In this document: one piece after another, positions 44,331 through 53,838 of the stretch
How positions within the stretch are numbered: the first letter of the stretch is position 1
Layout of the letters: each line of letters opens with the position of its first letter
Source: Symbiodinium sp. CCMP2592
Lineage: Eukaryota > Sar > Dinophyceae > Suessiales > Symbiodiniaceae
DNA length: 64,000 nucleotides
Direction: 5' to 3'
Assembly (NCBI GenBank): GCA_905221615.1
Contig: CAJNDT010003446.1
Location: 732,180-796,179, forward strand
Translations under genes and position numbers: made by a program
The notes under the pieces: model-generated
Database searches by the model: none
The model's input: only the letters and a program-made list of their open reading frames with translations
What the model was told of the DNA's origin: nothing

Positions 44331-45770
44331 TAGTAGGCACATCAATCAGGAGTCTTATGGTGGCAATGTCTGGCTATCTCCATCAACTTGCAGACATGGC
44401 ACAAGCAACGGCCCTGGTCGTCTTCGTGATCCTTGCTGTTCGCCAGAACATGGAAGAATCATCACATTTCCTTTTCCTGGTACTAGTCTGGGGTTCTTGT
44501 GTCACTGCGTTTCACTTCAAAAGAGAACGTGCCTGCGCCCATTACTACACACACCGGAAAATGTATGTCCAGTCTTTGGAGAATATCGTTAGCAAGTCCA
44601 TGGGCTTACCAGCCTACCTATTGTCTCAAGTTCAGTTGAGAAAGCCGCCTGCTCCTTGCAGCCATCTGGCTGAGTGTTCTTTGCGCTCGACAGCGCCAGA
44701 CGCCATGTGGGTGCAGAGCTCGTTGGGGATGCTTTGGCTGTCGACCCCGCGCCCATGAACTGACAGTGCTAGTTGCCACCGCAACCCTCGAGGCTGGTGC
44801 TGCCAGTCTCACAGCTGTCGGCATCATGACACGGACACCCGGTCGTCATGCATGATCGCCAAGATTGTTCGAATGCAGCAGAGACCGTATGAGAGACAGT
44901 TGCAGCTTAAGGTTCTACTGAATGCACAGCCGCTGCTGCTTCTCATTCAACTGCTGCTGCTTAACGTGGTACTGTAGTAGTTGTGGTCCTGGTGGCGGCA
45001 GTGGTGGTGGAAGAGATGGAGGTGGTGATCGTAAGTAGCTTGCTCGATAACAAAGCTCCAAGCAGCAGGAGTCGGGGGAGCAGGAGGACGTGAAGCTCGC
45101 AGTAGAAGGTAGCGGCAGCACTAGCAGCCCGGGTAGCGGTAGCAGCCGTTGCAGTCGCAGTGGCAGTGGCAGTGGTGGTGGTCTTATGGTAGTTGTAGCA
45201 GTGGTCTGTCGTTGTGGCGGTGATGCTGGTTTTTGGCAGGCGTCGCAGCCTTGAAGCCGGGCACCACAACTCAAGCAAGTTAGAAGGCGACCCGCACTCT
45301 GAGGCGCCTCGCCCTCTGCTGGCCCATGTCGCCGTACTCGCACTTTGCATTCTAGAGGCCTCCCGAACTTCAGAGGGTTTGGTTTTTGTTTGCTTCGGCA
45401 GAGACGGCGGGACAGAATGAGGGCCAGCGTATGAAGCAGAAAATTTGCGTTTGGGATGGTTTGGGTTGGATAGTTTGCATCGGATGAAGTAGGCAACGCA
45501 ATCATGAGATCCTAGCGTGAGTTGTCCTAAAGCACGGGTCCATTCTGAACGGCCAAGATCTGAATCTCAAAAGCCCCAGTTCCGGCTCAAGCCTTTAGTC
45601 GAAAGCCCGAAACCTTCACCCCATCTTCCCGAAGGCAGAGTCGATACTCGGCGGCTGTCCGACCTTGCCGAAGAGCCCATACATTGAGCAGGCATTCCGG
45701 CACGGGGCAGGTCCAGACACATAAATGAGCAAAGAGATAACTCAGCAAACGAACAAGCAAACTTCAAGGT
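44331..45770. other. Gene-poor stretch with AGT/GGT-rich part
   Basis: 45000-45220 is rich in GTGGTGG/GCAGTGG triplets. Frames at 44237-44758 run out of the CAG tract. No gene supported. Confidence 0.4.
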
Positions 45771-45799
45771 ATAGTGTGTATATATATATATATACATAT

Positions 45800-45841
<42 letters not shown>

Positions 45842-45978
45842 GCCCGGAAGCTTCTTTTAACCACTGGCCCACATACATGCCTCACACATGCATGCGTATG
45901 CATATACATACAGGCAGAGGTGGGGTATAAATAAAATACGACATCATCAAGTAGATAAAACCAATAAACAGGTAGTGG

Positions 45979-46010
<32 letters not shown>
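45771..46010. repeat. TA/CA microsatellites
   Basis: (TA)n and (CA)n tracts at 45776-45841, and (TA)n at about 45977-46002. Confidence 0.9.
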
Positions 46011-46011
<1 letters not shown>

Positions 46012-47288
46012 AAACAAATGCACATTTGGGCATATAGCTATGCATATGCACACATGTCGTAGTTGCAGTCGCAGTCGTGATTGTTGCCGAAGTTGTAGTC
46101 AGCGTTGCCGTCGCAGGCGTCGATGTAGACGCAGTCTTCGAAGGCTAGACGTGCCCAACGCTCATCCCTCACCTGATTCGCCAAGCCGAATTTCGCCGAA
46201 CAGTCGCCAAACCGTGAGCCCTAAACCGGAAAGCATAAACCCAGATGTCACAGAAAGGGGGCTCAGCCAAAATGAGTAATTAAGCGGAGACCTGAAGCTC
46301 CCCCAAAAGGCATCACCCTTCGGCTGGCCATTGTCACCCAACAACTGGACCTTTGCCGAGCAGAGGGATTGGCACGACAGGCCGACTGAACACCTGCGTT
46401 CTCAGAGAGTCTCAGATCCGACCAAAAAGAGGAACATGTTTGAAATCATAGCTGAAAAAATGTATAAAGATAGATACACATCAGAATATGAGCCGCCCCC
46501 TAATACTTCAGGCAGACTCCCTGACTTAAAGGACAATGAGGGCTCGCGGAGTGGGTTGTGAGCGTAGGGTCGTGGGGCCGAGGGATTAAAAAGAAGCCCA
46601 CGTTTTTCCTGTTTTCTGGAAGGACTTTCTGCAGCCTTCTGGGTGCATTGCAGACCTCCACCGGTACCGAGTGCCAGAGCCGAAACACACAGCTTGTTTC
46701 GACCCCATTCCGACACAAAGAATTCCGAGGCCTAGAACCGGAAAGCCCCAAACCCCGAACCCACCACCCCACATTTTTGTTTGCCCAATGCCAGAGCCGC
46801 ATCCCTAGACAAGAATCTAGAATCCCACGGCTCAGAACACCAAGCCGAGATTCTCGCTCTGTCAGGTTTCTCGCCTGTGCCGGCGAGCGCCAGTCTCCGG
46901 TAAACGTGCTAACCACCGGACCGTGTGTCCACAGTGGCGGGCAGGAATGGCCTGCTGCTGTCATGATGATGATCAGCTTGCTTTTCTTGTCCTGCTGCCA
47001 CCGTTGTGACGCTTGCATCAGAACCTGTTGCAAGAGGGGGAAGTATCATATCCCATGTACGCTTGTCTTGTAATGGAATACCCCAAACCCTTTCTTAGTT
47101 CCTAACAAGATACTCAGGCCCCAGATGTCTTGCGGGGGCGAACTCCTCTTCGTTCACCTCCTTGACCTCCACCAGCTCGAACCCTCCACAAGTCGGAAAT
47201 CGTTGTCGTACTTGGTACGAGTACCACGGCTGTCATCTCGACCTGCTTGCTTTGGAAAGTGCACTACTTAGGTGTGGGTGGCGGTTCA
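46011..47288. other. Gene-poor stretch
   Basis: Long frames overlap on both strands at 46500-47073 (171 aa +, 177 aa -). Neither has a convincing domain or codon bias. Confidence 0.35.
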
Positions 47289-47364
47289 ACCCTAAACCCT
47301 AAACCCTAAGCCTAAACCCTAAACCCTAAACCCTAGACAAACTGACCTTAAACCCTAAACCCTA
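47289..47364. repeat. Interstitial (CCCTAAA)n array
   Basis: About nine CCCTAAA units interrupted by ACAAACTGACCTT, in the same orientation as the other arrays. Confidence 0.85.
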
Positions 47365-47471
47365 CAATGCTACTACTCTCAAATTCTGTCCGCACGCGCT
47401 GAAGCACTGCGCATTCTGCGACACCCGCAGCTTTCAGCCACCGAGTCGAGTCCTCGGGACCCATCGTTGGT

Positions 47472-47582
47472 TCTGGGTGTTTCCGAAAATAAGGGGTACC
47501 TCATTTTGGGGTCCCTTCTGATAATGATCTTACTATTCAGGGTACTATATTAGGGTCCCCTATTTTCTGAAACTCCCATATG
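47472..47582. repeat. Foldback element, family B, copy 5
   Basis: TCTGGGTGTTTCCGAAAATA on the left and TATTTTCTGAAACTCCCATA on the right, with the full family interior. Confidence 0.75.
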
Positions 47583-47588
47583 ACATGA

Positions 47589-47879
47589 TTGTTCAATCGA
47601 CACGATGACACAATGGCAAGTGAGGGTCGATTTGGGCAGAGGGATGAGTGTAGGGAGGGTCAAGGTGGTTTTGGCCGGCGGACAGAGGATCACGGGTATC
47701 TGGACACTGGGGCGGGTGAAGCCTCACGGATTCCGCCACCATCTTCAGGAACATCATCGATGTCGTCAAGAACATATGCAATTATTACTGATACCTGGCG
47801 CTATCCTGAGCATCGCTCTCCTGGCAGACAAGCATGGAGGTTGCTTGATGCCGCCATGACTAGCCGTATCTATGCCTAA
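47589..47879 (+). CDS. Possible small ORF, unknown
   Basis: The frame contains MASEGRFGQRDECREGQGG and later YAIITDTWRYPEHRSPGRQA, ending in a stop just before CCCTAAACCC words. Two other frames are also open, so this is a weak candidate. It directly follows a family B element. Confidence 0.22.
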   Translation: MFNRHDDTMASEGRFGQRDECREGQGGFGRRTEDHGYLDTGAGEASRIPPPSSGTSSMSSRTYAIITDTWRYPEHRSPGRQAWRLLDAAMTSRIYA

Positions 47880-47941
47880 ACCCTAACCCCTAAACCCTTG
47901 TTTCGCTCAACAGACCTCGAACCACATGCCTCGCCTGGGCT

Positions 47942-47964
47942 GTCCGAGTGTGAGCGCCGAAACC
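47942..47964 (+). repeat. Shared 23-bp motif, copy 2
   Basis: GTCCGAGTGTGAGCGCCGAA followed by ACC, identical to 26997-27019 and one base different from 58541-58563. Flanked by CCCTAAACCC words. Confidence 0.7.
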
Positions 47965-48113
47965 TTAAACCCTGAACGCCGCAGGATGGACAGCTGGAGG
48001 GAAGGGCGATGTACACCGTGGCTGGTGGGACCCCGCAGGCGCCTTTCCCGGATCTTCTTACGGGGGGGCCCCTTGCAGGAACCTATAAGGGTTCTATAGG
48101 GTTTAGTTGTTTA

Positions 48114-48238
48114 GGGGGTCCCAGAGAGCCCAGTACCCCGAAAGTAAGGAATATACCTTAAATCATAATATGAATCCCCTTATTTTTGGTTTAAGATATC
48201 TTCCTTAATTAAGGGGTATTGGGCTCTCTGGGATCCCT
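48114..48238. repeat. Palindromic element, family C
   Basis: GGGTCCCAGAGAGCCCAGTA on the left pairs with TATTGGGCTCTCTGGGATCC on the right. The interior is GGAATATACCTTAAATCAT with its near complement. The longest arms in the family. Confidence 0.75.
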
Positions 48239-48414
48239 TCAAGGATCGCGTAACGGGGGCCTTGATGAGTGAGAAGCCTTCCAGCTTCCATCAAGGCAGG
48301 TGCCTTCTCTTGCGAAAAGTAACAGCCATCACAAGAAGAGTGGTAGCGACAGCCGGCACGCTGGAGCTGATTTCGTGGGTGTGCGACAGGACGAAGTACA
48401 TTTTTGCAACATAT

Positions 48415-48690
48415 GTAACAGATGTCCGTCTGTCTGTATGTATGTATGTGTGTATATATGTGTGTGTGTGCATGTATGCATGCATGCATGCCATTATGTA
48501 TCTGTATCTGTGTCTGCGTATGTGTATGCGCATGCGCGTGCGTATGTGTACATGTATGTATATGCGCATGTGTATGTGTACGTGTATGTGTACGTGTATG
48601 TGTACGTGTGTGCCTATGTGCATGTGTATGTGTGTGTATGTGTATGCGTATGCGTATGCATATGCGCATGCGCATGTGTATGTGTATCTG

Positions 48691-48727
<37 letters not shown>

Positions 48728-48850
48728 CTGTATCTGTATGTGTATCTGTATCTGTATCTGTATATGTATATGTAGATGTATATGTGTATGTGTATGTGTA
48801 TGTGTATGTTATGTGTATGTACGTATATATGTGTACATATACACATACAC
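48415..48850. repeat. TGTA/TGTG compound microsatellite
   Basis: Over 400 bp of TATG, TGTATG, CATG and CTGTAT words. Val-Tyr/Cys-Met ORFs on both strands are artefacts. Confidence 0.95.
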
Positions 48851-49085
48851 ATGGACAAACATATAAATCCGTGTGGTGTGCATGAACTTACGTCTGCATG
48901 TACATGTGTAAGTATGTACAGCACGTATTTATGCAGTTAGGTATGTAGGTGTAAGTCTAGGTGTATGCGTGTTCGTTTGCGCATGTGCATGTTCATGTGC
49001 ATGCTGCATGTGTGCGTATGTCCTGTATGTACTTGTGTGCAGGTATGTGTATGTATGTGTGTGTAGATATATATATATATGTATA

Positions 49086-49122
<37 letters not shown>

Positions 49123-49310
49123 GTATCTTTTCACATGTAATTACATACGTGCATATGTATGTCCCGCAATGTTTTGTAGTGTAAGGTAAGGTAATGTAAT
49201 GTAGTGCCACGCAGTGTAGCACCATTAACAAAATGTAATGTAACGCACCGCAGTGGAATGCAACGGCATGTATGTATGTATGTATGCATGCATGCATGTA
49301 TGCGGGTGTA
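48851..49310. repeat. TA/TG-rich tract
   Basis: (TA)n at about 49066-49118, GTAAGGTAATGTAATG-like words at 49180-49250, and TATG/CATG repeats near 49270-49300. Confidence 0.8.
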
Positions 49311-49746
49311 TATAACTGTGTATGTACGGTACCGATGTATGCGCGTATTCCCACTGTGCCTGCACAAGCACCTTGCAGAGGCCTAGCGACAACAAGTATA
49401 CTTGCAAAGCCACCTAAAAGCTGCACGTCACGACGCATTATACAGTAGCAAATGCCGAATAGAGTAACACTTGCATCTCCGAAAATATCACACCAGGACC
49501 GTGCACTGGGGTATTGCAGCGAAAGGTCGCATATGCATCAGCTGAAACTTTATAGGACGATGTCTGAGTTGTACTAACCTTGCTGTTGTACAGCTCGTGA
49601 TGCCATCCGGCTAAAGTTGCCTGCTGGCGAACCTAAGTATGCAGTCCTTTGTTAAATTCAGTATTTCGAATAATCATGCAGGGCGACAGAGGCTGAACTG
49701 TAGCATCATGAAGATTGTAGCGTCATGGAGAGTACCATGGTGATTC
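49311..49746. other. Stretch with no recognisable gene
   Basis: No supported frame. Confidence 0.4.
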
Positions 49747-50157
49747 ATGGCAGCAGTGCAGAGCAGCATGGCCTCAAGGAAGAACAGGCAACTGCATCTA
49801 ACACGAATCATAACAGAATGCAGGCTTCTCAGATCTGTCTGGATGGGGCAATCGAAGCAGAGAGAGTTCTGGCAGAAGATGTTATTGGTAAAGCCGCAGG
49901 TCACCGTGAGCCCGTACATGCGGTCCGTGATGTTGGAGGCCGACTTTGGCTCCATCATGCTGCAGGACAGAATTTGTGCAGAGCTTGCTCTTTCGGTGCA
50001 CTACATGCCACTGCCGTTGCCTGTGACTCGGCTTGCATCCTTGCAAAGGACGACACCGGGCGGGACGTTGAGTATACGGCACACCAGGCCACGGAGTGAA
50101 CCAAAGAGAGTCGAAATTGAAATTGAGCCTGCGCACATTCTGCGCCTGCTGTGCTGA
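49747..50157 (+). CDS. Possible coding segment, unknown protein
   Basis: Open frame from an ATG. The second half (from about 49897, after a CGCAG that could be an acceptor) is the stronger part: it reads TVSPYMRSVMLEADFGSIML and later ELALSVHYMPLPLPVTRL, with marked third-position GC. The first ~50 codons are weaker, and the minus strand is open across 49674-49958. Probably an exon of about 260 bp. Not recognised. Confidence 0.38.
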   Translation: MAAVQSSMASRKNRQLHLTRIITECRLLRSVWMGQSKQREFWQKMLLVKPQVTVSPYMRSVMLEADFGSIMLQDRICAELALSVHYMPLPLPVTRLASLQRTTPGGTLSIRHTRPRSEPKRVEIEIEPAHILRLLC

Positions 50158-50317
50158 TCATGACGAGCGGGAGACGTGGGCGATGCTGACAGTTACAAGC
50201 AAGCATGACTCTGATTCGGAGTTTTGGTTTGGCAGCTTGAACTTTGAGCGTACATGCAGCCATGAAGCATGTTGCTATTGCGGCCGTTTCGTGTTTTGTC
50301 GGGCTTGGTGTAATTTG
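50158..50317. other. Short stretch with no gene
   Basis: Nothing recognised. Confidence 0.4.
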
Positions 50318-50495
50318 CTTAAATGATTACTAATACTATTTTGGTGGTTCCTTATTATATATATATATAGTATACTGGGCACCAAAACCCTATCCTTATC
50401 ATTAAGGCCCCTATTTTCTAGTACCCTTACAGATCACATACAGTAGGCCCTGTGGGCCCCCTTTAAAACCCTATTCTAATTATTAAGACCCCTAT
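50318..50495. repeat. Foldback element, family A, copy 6 plus a second 3' end
   Basis: A full element (50318-50415: TTAAATGATTACTAATACTA to ATCATTAAGGCCCCTATTTT), followed by a second right-hand end only (50441-50495: AACCCTATTCTAATTATTAA then GACCCCTATA). This could be a tandem duplication or a nested insertion. Confidence 0.65.
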
Positions 50496-51159
50496 ATTTG
50501 TCAGCTGACAGATCCACCTCTCCGCGGACAGCTGGCATACGCTGAATGGTGCGCCCGCAGCGGTGGCAGCCTCAGAACAGATGGCCTTACCCACGGCGAC
50601 GAACAAAGCCACTGCTCTGGAGTTGTTGTCTATTCAGTCTCTTGCGTAGTCGTCACGGCATGCCGAAGTCACAATCTTCCCGGTTTTCGACGGGTGATGG
50701 AGAGAAAGGTGGCAAGAACGGTCAGACGCATCCCATACTACTCTGCCACAGATAGTTAGAACTCTTGTAAGCCCTGTAGTCCTGTAGCAGCGAGCCTTTA
50801 TGCATGGAAAGAGGAGCGTGGAGATTTTATTGAATTGAATCAAAGCAGACAGAGCCTCAATGCTCCTGCAGTAGGATTGCTGTCGTTCCGTTGTCCCCTG
50901 GTAATTTGTGTAATCTGAGTGCAACCCGAGCCACAACAGCGATTCGAGATAAAACGGCTGGTGTTCAAGAAACAAGCTTTCTGAGACCCATTCAGTTTTC
51001 ATTCGGGCATCGATCGGGATTTAGCTGCAGTGAAAGAGCAGGCGGCTGCGGTCTTAGGTCCAAGGTTAAGGGTTTAAGCTCCAGGACTCAGCGGTAAGGG
51101 TGAAGGTGTGCACGATCTGAAGAAAGGCAGGGAGGCCATTCAATAGCACTTCAGTTATA
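50496..51159. other. Stretch with no recognisable gene
   Basis: Short frames only, up to the left edge of the AT-rich island. Confidence 0.4.
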
Positions 51160-51170
51160 ATCTAATTTAG

Positions 51171-51404
51171 ACTATAGGTAAACGGTGTGTTTATGTAGAG
51201 AAAATTGAAGTGCCATTCTGTCTTGCAAATGATAGTGGATGTGATTGTAGCGGTTTTGAAATACGGTTTTGTCCTAACTGTAAGTTGTGTAAGGATGTAG
51301 AATTATTCAAGAGCTATAAGAAGAATAAAGCATACAATAAATTATGTAGGAGATGCTTAGATAGTATGAACAGCTATAAACAAAAGTCAAGTCTTTATAT
51401 ATAG
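51171..51404 (+). CDS. Zinc-ribbon-like small protein (AT-rich island)
   Basis: The frame is open from about 51171 without an ATG, so it is 5'-incomplete or uses another start. Cys pairs occur as CDC, then CPNCKLC, then LCRRC about 25 residues later, followed by Lys/Tyr/Ser residues. Two spaced Cys pairs with a Lys-rich C-terminus resemble the small zinc ribbons common in large DNA viruses, virophages and HNH-type endonucleases. I cannot place it in a family. Codons are AT-rich, unlike the surrounding genes. Confidence 0.4.
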   Translation, partial: TIGKRCVYVEKIEVPFCLANDSGCDCSGFEIRFCPNCKLCKDVELFKSYKKNKAYNKLCRRCLDSMNSYKQKSSLYI

Positions 51405-51462
51405 GTTTTAAACTCAAAGCTTTTAAAACCCTATAAAAAGTTTGAATCTCAAACTTTTTATA

Positions 51463-51741
51463 TATGCCTGGCGAAGATGATGATGTTGTTGTTGTTAAAC
51501 CAAGCAAACGAATTAGTAGTCAAGAGGTTTTAGAGAAGTTAGAACTACCTGAGAAAAACTTGATGAACTACTTAATAAGCCTAAACCAGTCATAAAACCA
51601 ATGAATCAAATAGTGATGCTTATAAGAATAGAATAAGAGAAGCGTATATGTTAATAAACTGAATCACGAAGATATTGAGTTCTCAAGCAAAGAGACATTA
51701 GTATATTATGAGATTCACTTTGACGACCAAGAGAGAGCATA
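51463..51741 (+). pseudogene. Broken Lys/Glu/Asn-rich ORF (AT-rich island)
   Basis: ATG at 51463, preceded by a 58-bp A/T-rich gap ending TTTTTATAT. The first frame (PGEDDDVVVVKPSKRISSQE...) stops at about 51594. The same style of coding resumes in other frames: a Lys-Pro rich piece at about 51560-51605, then a segment ending in LNHEDIEFSSKETLVYYEIH before a stop at 51741. At least two frameshifts are needed, so this is a decayed gene. Confidence 0.4.
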
Positions 51742-51814
51742 ATAATAGATCTCGTGTATGACAAAAGGACATATTTAACAAACTGCATTTAAAGAGTTGA
51801 GAACTCATATATGA

Positions 51815-52012
51815 ATGGCAGAAGCATCGGAACATGAACGCAAGCAGGAAATAACTAACATTAATAATGACCTGAACTTGACAAAGTATGAAGTTATCAA
51901 TACACTGGCCGACAATATACCGTATATTGAAAACGGCACGATGATGACCTATGTAAACAATGGAACACTAATTGTTGAAATTTTAGACGGAAGAGCAGTA
52001 GACATTGTGTAA
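51815..52012 (+). CDS. Hypothetical 65-aa protein (AT-rich island)
   Basis: ATG at 51815 behind an A/T-rich leader (AACTCATATATGA). The protein begins MAEASEHERKQEITNINNDL and ends in a hydrophobic/acidic stretch (LIVEILDGRAVDIV). Acidic, Asn-rich, no known motif. AT-ending codons match the other two ORFs of the island. This is the only one of the three that looks intact. Confidence 0.4.
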   Translation: MAEASEHERKQEITNINNDLNLTKYEVINTLADNIPYIENGTMMTYVNNGTLIVEILDGRAVDIV

Positions 52013-52027
52013 CGAGACGAGGAGAGA

Positions 52028-52110
52028 ACCAAAAGGAAGGAAAATTCTTTATAACATGATGAGAAAACAAATAACCAAAAGGAAGGGAAACACTTTATAA
52101 AATGATGAAC
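52028..52110 (+). repeat. Two-unit direct repeat, 47-bp period
   Basis: ACCAAAAGGAAGGAAAATTC...TTTATAACATGATGA at 52028 recurs at 52075 with a few changes (ACCAAAAGGAAGGG...TTTATAAAATGATGA). It lies just downstream of the last island ORF and could be a terminal or control element. Confidence 0.65.
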
Positions 52111-52140
52111 GGAGAAGCGTAAATAACATCTTACTAATTA

Positions 52141-52469
52141 GTTTTAGTAAACTCCTATGTTGTAGCAGTTCCCAGTTCAGGGTTTGGGTTTTTCTATTAG
52201 GGCCTTACCCCACACCTCATATTAGGATGATGGTTATTTTACGGGTAAGGTTATGGACGCTACCACAGTAGTCTCGCGAGGCTTCGCGACTGTTTAGGCG
52301 CTTTGAGTTTCGGGTTGTGGATTATTGTATTGGTTTTGGGAGGTGCTTTGTGTATTGTCGGATTGAAGGGTTGAATTGTTAGGCGGGTTGAGAAATGGTG
52401 TGAAAGTGTAGGGGGGAGTATAGGATGCGAGGTGTGGGGTTAGCTTCTTGCTTGCTATAGACCCCTTTA
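52141..52469. other. Stretch with no recognisable gene
   Basis: G/T-rich, no supported frame. Confidence 0.4.
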
Positions 52470-52635
52470 AAGGAACCTTATTCGAGTTATAATTATAGTA
52501 TCGTATACACCCAAACTCTACTCTTATTTTTTACGCCCCTATACCACATCTTTACAACAGACCTTAGTGACCCCTTTATACGAACATATTCTAGTTATAG
52601 CGGTAGTATACTATACCCCCAAACCCTACACCGTA
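52470..52635. repeat. Two degenerate family A-like pieces
   Basis: GTTATAATTATAGTATCGTA...ACGCCCCTATA (to about 52550) and GTTATAGCGGTAGTATACTA (52595-52615). The family landmarks are present but the ends are poor. Confidence 0.4.
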
Positions 52636-52840
52636 GCTTCAGGCGGAGCTCCTGATCCTTCACAAGCCGAAGGAGGCCAGCGACATGATCAAGGGCGGCG
52701 TGGCCAGGAGCTGAGACAAATCTCCGGGGCGCCTAATACTAGGGGCCTTCAATAATTGGGTTCCTTTAAGGATTCCTTTTAAAGCGTGACTTTCAGTTCA
52801 CTGCCGAATTGGATGGGATTCTGATTCTATGCTAATAATA

Positions 52841-52905
52841 TAGGGGCCTAAGTAATTACCAATACTATTTTGGGGGTTCCTTATATAAACTATAGTAAAA
52901 TGGCT
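52841..52905. repeat. Family A element, left half only
   Basis: TAGGGGCCTAAGTAATTACC through TTTTGGGGGTTCCTTATAT and CTATAGTA, then it stops just where the coding-like segment at 52911 begins. Confidence 0.55.
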
Positions 52906-52910
52906 TCAAG

Positions 52911-53212
52911 CTCCAGAGGGAGAGAAGGAAACATGCTCTGGCTGAGATTGTGAGCGTGATGTTTGAGCATGACGACGCTGCGGACAGCCCGCTCTTCGAG
53001 CACCTGGGCATGCCAAAGGACCATGGGAGGGCAGGAAATGGTCACAGATGTACGAAAACCCGAGGCCGCTGCTCCGCCACCTCAGCAACAGATCGTTTCG
53101 AGCATGCGTCTTCTCGGAAGTCCCTGGACAGGAGGGCCCGGAAATGGAAGCGCTGGGCTCCTGGCAGCTGCCTCACTACGTGAACCTCCTGGACAACCTC
53201 CAGGAGCCCTGA
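52911..53212 (+). CDS. Coding-like region with a frame switch
   Basis: Frame one (from 52911) reads LQRERRKHALAEIVSVMFEH, then DSPLFEHLGMPKD. From about 53020 a different frame takes over (MYENPRPLLRHLSNRS..., then EMEALGSWQLPHYVNLLDNL) and ends at TGA, 53212. Both pieces have high third-position GC and protein-like composition. A short intron or a 1-base frameshift at about 53015-53045 would join them. This looks like the 3' end of a gene whose upstream exons I cannot find, or a recent pseudogene. Family not recognised. Confidence 0.4.
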
Positions 53213-53508
53213 GTTCTAAGTTTGTGTTGCATAGCACCCTGCTTTCAGGCCTATGGGATCACGATGGACCCACAACCCTAAACCCTAAACCGTACCCACA
53301 GCCACAGCCCCTTAGTATATCACAGGGCGAAGCAGAGTCTCGGTCGGGAGATGTCAGAAGTTCAGCAGTCAGCCTGAGGCCTCGCAACGAGCCTTTGGGA
53401 CAAGCACTAGGAATGAAGACGAATGCAACCACTCCATTTGCAAGAGGTTGTTCGCACATTTATCCCAAGTGTTTCTAGACTAGACTCACTAGACGTCATC
53501 GAGATCCG

Positions 53509-53664
53509 ATGCTGGACGAAAGCCTGTCTTGTGCCATGCCGCTGCCTGTGATCGCTTCCCTGGAGGACGTGCTGAAAGGTGCAACCTACCAGTACGAGGG
53601 TTCTGTACCAGTGCCGGCCTCGGTAATTGGCCTTTCGGGGCTTAATTCCATAATGGTAGTATAA
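53509..53664 (+). CDS. Possible exon, unknown
   Basis: An ATG-started frame reads MLDESLSCAMPLPVIASLED, then VLKGATYQYEGSVPVPAS, and runs to TAA. The first 40 codons are coding-like, and AAAG|GTGCAA could be a donor at 53579. It lies 300 bp downstream of the frame-switched region and could belong to the same locus. Confidence 0.3.
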   Translation: MLDESLSCAMPLPVIASLEDVLKGATYQYEGSVPVPASVIGLSGLNSIMVV

Positions 53665-53838
53665 ATGATCCCAAAAACCCTAAGCTCGAAAGCACCGAAA
53701 CCCTTAAGGGGCTTCACGAGCTTGGGGTCGACCCTTCGGGGGCTTTGGGCGCCTGCTCTGCTTCCCATGAGACCTCAACGCAGGACCCCTGCGGAGGTTA
53801 GGGTCTATCAGGCTTTACCGCTGTTTAGTCCAGAAAAA

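Larger units (their letters stand above)
51160..52140 (+). mobile_element. AT-rich island, probable virus- or plasmid-like insertion remnant
   Basis: About 1 kb visibly richer in A/T than both flanks, with AT-ending codons (AAT, AAA, TTA, GAT) instead of the GC-ending codons of the window's own genes. It carries three small same-strand ORFs with 60-bp-scale, very AT-rich gaps and a short direct repeat at its right end. No capsid, polymerase or integrase was seen, and no terminal repeats were resolved. The origin is inferred from composition and compactness. Confidence 0.5.

Noticed and set aside
46861-46945. Minus-strand GGTGGTTAGCACG resembling a tRNA D-arm / A-box
   Set aside because: No B-box or T-arm at the right spacing and no cloverleaf. 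At best a distant tRNA-derived relic.
46500-47073. 171-aa plus-strand and 177-aa minus-strand overlapping ORFs
   Set aside because: Both strands are equally open, with no domain, splice support or codon bias to choose either.
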